NCBI RefSeq assembly: GCF_900184995.1
Contig: NZ_LT860099.1
Coordinates: forward strand, 2,484,332 to 2,548,331
DNA from: Konateibacter massiliensis
GTDB lineage: Bacteria > Bacillota > Clostridia > Lachnospirales > Lachnospiraceae
DNA: 64,000 nt
Reading direction: 5' to 3'
The position numbers were made by a program, and so were the translations under genes. Of the stretch, positions 60,943 through 64,000 are shown one piece after another. Position 1 is the first letter of the stretch. Every line of letters starts with the position of its first letter. The notes beneath the pieces were generated by a model. That model ran no database searches, was not told the origin of the DNA, and saw only the letters and a program-made list of their open reading frames with translations.

Positions 60943-60970
60943 ATTATACTATCACACAAAACTATGAAAA
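60943..60970 (-). promoter_or_regulatory. Convergent antisense promoter
   Basis: On the minus strand a perfect TATAAT (60948-60943) with a weaker -35 TTTTCA (60970-60965) at 16-base spacing points into the toxin gene. Confidence 0.5.
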
Positions 60971-61003
60971 TCAAGCAATTATCCAGAGTTTACATAATAC
61001 AAA

Positions 61004-63118
61004 TCACCACTTAGCCAGCTTCACAACCTGTCTGATATCCCGAGAGGAACTTCCTATCCTAATCTCAATATCCTTTTCCCCTGTCACATTCTCAGCAAAA
61101 ATACAAACCTCTTTTGCTTCCTGAGGTTCTAATTCCACCTTCTCAAAACCCCTCAGCTCCTGGAATGGTTCATCCTTACTTTTATGAAGCGGTGTAACAT
61201 ATACCTGTGCCGACTCCGCTCCTTTTCTTGTTCCTTCATTTGTGATGGTGCAAAAAACGTTCACACCATTTTCTACTCTCTCTGCTCTTGCATTTCCATA
61301 GGAAAATTCTGTATAGGACAAGCCATGCCCGAAGCAGAATTCAGGTTCTACTTCAAAGGTATCATTATAGCGGTAGCCCACAAAAATGCTTTCCTTATAA
61401 TGTACCTTGTAATCTCCCTTTTCCTCTCCCGGAAATTCTCCGAGTGCGTGAGCAGAGCAATCTGTATGCTTTTTGTAAAAGGTTTCGGGAAGCTTTCCTG
61501 ACGGGTTCACACGTCCAAACAGCACTTCTGCGAGTGCCGTTCCGCCTTCCATTCCCCCATACCAGCCCCACACAAGCGTGTGCGCCATAGAAAGCCATTC
61601 TCCCATCTCAACCGGGCTTCCTCCTGTCATTACAACAGTGGTGTCGGGATTTGTCTTTAGCACCTCCTGTATGAGTAAGTCCTGCTCATAAGGAAGCTTC
61701 ATATCTGATCTGTCATTTCCCTCGCTGTCCTGCTCATGGTTTAGGCCTCCAATCAGGATAACCTGCTCATACTCCTTTGCAAGCACCACCGCTTCATCGC
61801 GAAGGCACTTTCTTTTTTCTGCCAGCCCTTTACTTATCTTGCTTGCAGATTTTTGACTATCTTCTTCCTTTTCAGCTTCGCCCTTTAAGCTGTCCTCCTG
61901 CCAGTTTACATCACTTTCTTTCGATGCCTCATCCCTGCAATAGCCCTTCACATAATGTACCTGCGTATTTCCGCCTAAGAGTGTTTTGATGCCCATAAGA
62001 GGTGTTATTTCATACAATGCTTTGATTTCAGCACTTCCGCCGCCGTTTGAATGAATACATTCCGCATTTTCACCGATTACTAGAAGTTTCCTTACATTTT
62101 CCGCTTTTAGCGGCAGCCTCTTTTTCTCATTTTTCAAAAGAACCACTGACTCTCTTGCCGTCTCCAATGCTCTCTGCCTGTGTATAGGCGTATTATAAGC
62201 ACCTGCTTTTCTCTCCCCACCCAACATATGCAGACGCATCATGAGCACCAGAATGTTGATTACTTTCTCGTCTACTTGCTCCTCAGCAATCTCACCTTTT
62301 TCGATTTTCTCTCTCAATGGCTCTGCCATAAAATACTGGTCAAAATCGTAGGTGACTGACATCTCAATATCAAGCTGTGAGTTGGCGGCAAGCTCGGTAT
62401 CGTGCACAGCTCCCCAATCAGAAATAACAACACCGTCGTATCCCCATTCTTTTCTCAAAATATCTTCCAAGAGATACTTACTCTGGCAGCAATGCTCTCC
62501 TCTTATCTTATTATAGGCGCCCATTACGCTGTGGCTCTTTGCCTTTATAAGCGTGTCATAAAATGCAGGCAGGTAAATATCCCGCAGCGCCTTTTCCTCA
62601 ATTTCTACATCGACGATAAGACGGTTTGTCTCCTGATTGTTCAGGGCAAAATGCTTGACACATGCCGCAACATCACAGCTTTGCACTCCCTCCACAAAAG
62701 GAGCGGCAAGCTCCTTTGTGAGATAAGGGTCCTCACTGAAATATTCAAAGTTTCGTCCGCACAGGGGACTTCTTTTAATGTTGATGCCAGGTGCGAGAAT
62801 AACGTCTTTTCCCCGTCCCCTGGCTTCCTCTCCAAGCACCTCTCCCATCTCATATGCAAGCCTTCTGTTCCATGTGGCGGCAAGGGCGCTGTTACAAGGC
62901 AGATAGGTGACATAGTCGTCGGAGTATCCGATTGTTTTCCACTGCGCGGGCTCAAATTCGTGTCGCACTCCCATCGGTCCGTCCGACATCTTAAGCGGCG
63001 GTATTTCAAGGCGAGGCACGCCGGCGGTCTGGAAAAGCTGTTCGCCGTGAATCATACCGATTTTTTCTTCCAATGTCATCTGTTGTACAAGTTCTTTTGC
63101 TTTTTCTCTGTAATCCAT
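61004..63118 (-). CDS. Glycoside hydrolase family 3 (beta-glucosidase-like)
   Basis: A 704-residue GH3 enzyme without signal peptide, so cytoplasmic. The N-terminal barrel (LVQQMTLEEKIGMIHGEQLF, LKMSDGPMGVR) carries the nucleophile Asp in GVVISDWGAVHD near residue 240. The alpha/beta domain follows (VVLLKNEKKRLPL near 340), interrupted by a charged insertion (about 395-450), and a fibronectin-III-like end. The start at 63118 has GGAGAGG; the upstream in-frame extension does not. It lies 11 bases after the GH31 gene in one operon. Beta-glucosidase, beta-xylosidase or related activity on imported oligosaccharides is likely. Confidence 0.94.
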   Translation of the reverse strand: MDYREKAKELVQQMTLEEKIGMIHGEQLFQTAGVPRLEIPPLKMSDGPMGVRHEFEPAQWKTIGYSDDYVTYLPCNSALAATWNRRLAYEMGEVLGEEARGRGKDVILAPGINIKRSPLCGRNFEYFSEDPYLTKELAAPFVEGVQSCDVAACVKHFALNNQETNRLIVDVEIEEKALRDIYLPAFYDTLIKAKSHSVMGAYNKIRGEHCCQSKYLLEDILRKEWGYDGVVISDWGAVHDTELAANSQLDIEMSVTYDFDQYFMAEPLREKIEKGEIAEEQVDEKVINILVLMMRLHMLGGERKAGAYNTPIHRQRALETARESVVLLKNEKKRLPLKAENVRKLLVIGENAECIHSNGGGSAEIKALYEITPLMGIKTLLGGNTQVHYVKGYCRDEASKESDVNWQEDSLKGEAEKEEDSQKSASKISKGLAEKRKCLRDEAVVLAKEYEQVILIGGLNHEQDSEGNDRSDMKLPYEQDLLIQEVLKTNPDTTVVMTGGSPVEMGEWLSMAHTLVWGWYGGMEGGTALAEVLFGRVNPSGKLPETFYKKHTDCSAHALGEFPGEEKGDYKVHYKESIFVGYRYNDTFEVEPEFCFGHGLSYTEFSYGNARAERVENGVNVFCTITNEGTRKGAESAQVYVTPLHKSKDEPFQELRGFEKVELEPQEAKEVCIFAENVTGEKDIEIRIGSSSRDIRQVVKLAKW

Positions 63119-63129
63119 CCGTCCCTCTC

Positions 63130-64000
63130 CTAACACTTTGCTATAATTTGTGTTTCTCCCTTTTTTGTCATAACAAGGGTGTCTCTTCCCTCTATTTTCA
63201 TCTGTCCGCCTTTTACAAAACTGAGCGTGCAGTTGATAAACCGAAGCGTCAGCTCTGATGTTCTGTCTAAGGTGCATACAATTTCATTCTTATTTTTTGC
63301 CAATGATACCTTTGTTAGTTTTTTTTGGTTTTGATATACTGTCACTTCTGCCTTGTCTTTTAGCTCAAATACCTGAAGTTCTAGATTATTGTCAAATGAG
63401 TAATTCACGTCCGGTGTCCGAAAACCAATCGGAATAATGCTGTTTTCCCGTACCCAGAGCGGGACGGACAGATAGCCATGGGATTCCTTTCTCCATGTGC
63501 CTCCCTCTGCTTTTTCTCCTGTCAGATAATTCGTCCACGAGCCCTTTGGCAGATAATATTCTGCAATTCCGTTTTCATTGAAAATAGGTGCTGCAAGCAG
63601 GCTGTCTCCGAGCATATATTGCTTATCCAAATACTGACAGTTCCTGTCTTTGTCAAATTCCAGCGCCATGCTTCGCATCATCGGTATTCCCGTCTCTGCT
63701 GTGTACACTGCCTGACTGTAGAAATAAGGGAGTAGCTTTAACTTTAATTTGGTAAAGAAGCGGACTACATCCACTGCTTCCTCATCATACGCCCAAGGAA
63801 CACGGTAGGAGGTGCTTCCGTGGAGACGGCTGTGTGTCGATAAAAGCCCAAATGCCGCCCACCGCTTGTAAACGTCAGGTGTAGACTTGCTTTCAAAGCC
63901 TCCGATGTCATGACTCCAAAAGCCAAATCCGCTGCTTGTAAGTGAAAGACCGCCCCTGAGGCTTTCCTCCATCGACTCGTAATCTGACCAGCAGTCCCCT
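63130..64000 (-). CDS. Glycoside hydrolase family 31, alpha-xylosidase-like, C-terminal part (cut by window edge)
   Basis: The last ~289 residues of a GH31 enzyme, reading open to the window end. GDCWSDYESMEESLRGGLSL at the edge contains the acid/base Asp and resembles YicI-type alpha-xylosidases; SGFGFWSHDIGGFE, HSRLHGSTSYRVPW and the PMMRSMALEFD region follow, then the C-terminal beta domains. The first part of the protein (expected total about 650-780) is outside. With the GH3 enzyme downstream it could strip xylose and glucose from xyloglucan oligosaccharides. Confidence 0.92.
   Translation of the reverse strand, partial: GDCWSDYESMEESLRGGLSLTSSGFGFWSHDIGGFESKSTPDVYKRWAAFGLLSTHSRLHGSTSYRVPWAYDEEAVDVVRFFTKLKLKLLPYFYSQAVYTAETGIPMMRSMALEFDKDRNCQYLDKQYMLGDSLLAAPIFNENGIAEYYLPKGSWTNYLTGEKAEGGTWRKESHGYLSVPLWVRENSIIPIGFRTPDVNYSFDNNLELQVFELKDKAEVTVYQNQKKLTKVSLAKNKNEIVCTLDRTSELTLRFINCTLSFVKGGQMKIEGRDTLVMTKKGETQIIAKC

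Noticed and set aside
62402-63133. A 243-residue open frame opposite the GH3 gene
   Set aside because: It is antisense to a clear GH3 catalytic domain with no ribosome site or family features.
1-64000. tRNA, rRNA, insertion sequences, integrases, prophage genes
   Set aside because: None was recognised. There are no transposase or integrase motifs and no tRNA-like cloverleaf that I could find by reading.

Overview
The window reads as a chromosomal segment of a low-to-mid GC Gram-positive anaerobe of the Clostridia, most likely a Lachnospiraceae-type gut or oral bacterium. The grounds are strong AGGAGG ribosome sites, consensus sigma-A promoters, type III glutamine synthetase, NEAT and SLH surface proteins, a YesL-type membrane protein and GH3/GH31 glycosidases. 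No rRNA, tRNA, CRISPR array, insertion sequence or prophage was recognised. The genus assignment is inference.

Layout. 1-1862 (minus) is the N-terminal part of glutamine synthetase III behind a terminator-like leader. 2326-2985 is a YesL/DUF624 membrane protein with a hairpin-rich leader. 3079-11334 is a surface block: a 1780-residue SLH/LysM adhesin-like protein, a LemA protein, and a divergent LytTR response regulator with its GHKL sensor kinase. 11425-18078 is a LacI-controlled carbohydrate operon (class II aldolase, FGGY kinase, Zn-dehydrogenase, aldo/keto reductase, PfkB kinase) with no transporter.

18165-31736 (minus) is a nine-gene heme-acquisition operon: four-NEAT secreted protein, DUF454-NEAT membrane fusion, Shp-like heme protein, HtsA/B/C-like ABC importer, a paired ABC exporter and a YgbA-family protein. 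Just upstream (32035-32868) lies a DtxR-like regulator with unusual cysteines. A second iron locus (45304-49275, siderophore ABC importer) shares a 16-bp inverted repeat, GTTAG-N6-CTAAC, with the heme operon promoter region, so both are probably under one metal-responsive repressor.

The region between and beyond holds an alpha/beta hydrolase; a PTS EIIBC, Old Yellow Enzyme-type flavoprotein and RpiR regulator cluster; a MerR-type regulator with a winged-helix-like tail next to a pentapeptide-repeat protein; an FtsX-type ABC exporter with its own two-component system; a LacI regulator; an NAD-salvage operon (nicotinamidase, PRPP synthetase-like, NAMPT, NadE); another large two-component system; a DMT exporter; a DUF1002 protein; and a threonine aldolase.

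Between the threonine aldolase and the GH3 gene (60654-60970) there is a compact type I toxin-antitoxin-like module: a 31-residue hydrophobic peptide gene whose ribosome site is buried in a hairpin, a bidirectional terminator, a convergent antisense promoter and a perfect 14-bp inverted repeat around the toxin. The window ends in a GH3 beta-glucosidase and a truncated GH31 (alpha-xylosidase-like) gene, a probable hemicellulose-oligosaccharide operon. The most novel-looking items are the NEAT/DUF454 heme system with its regulator and shared operator, and the small toxin module.
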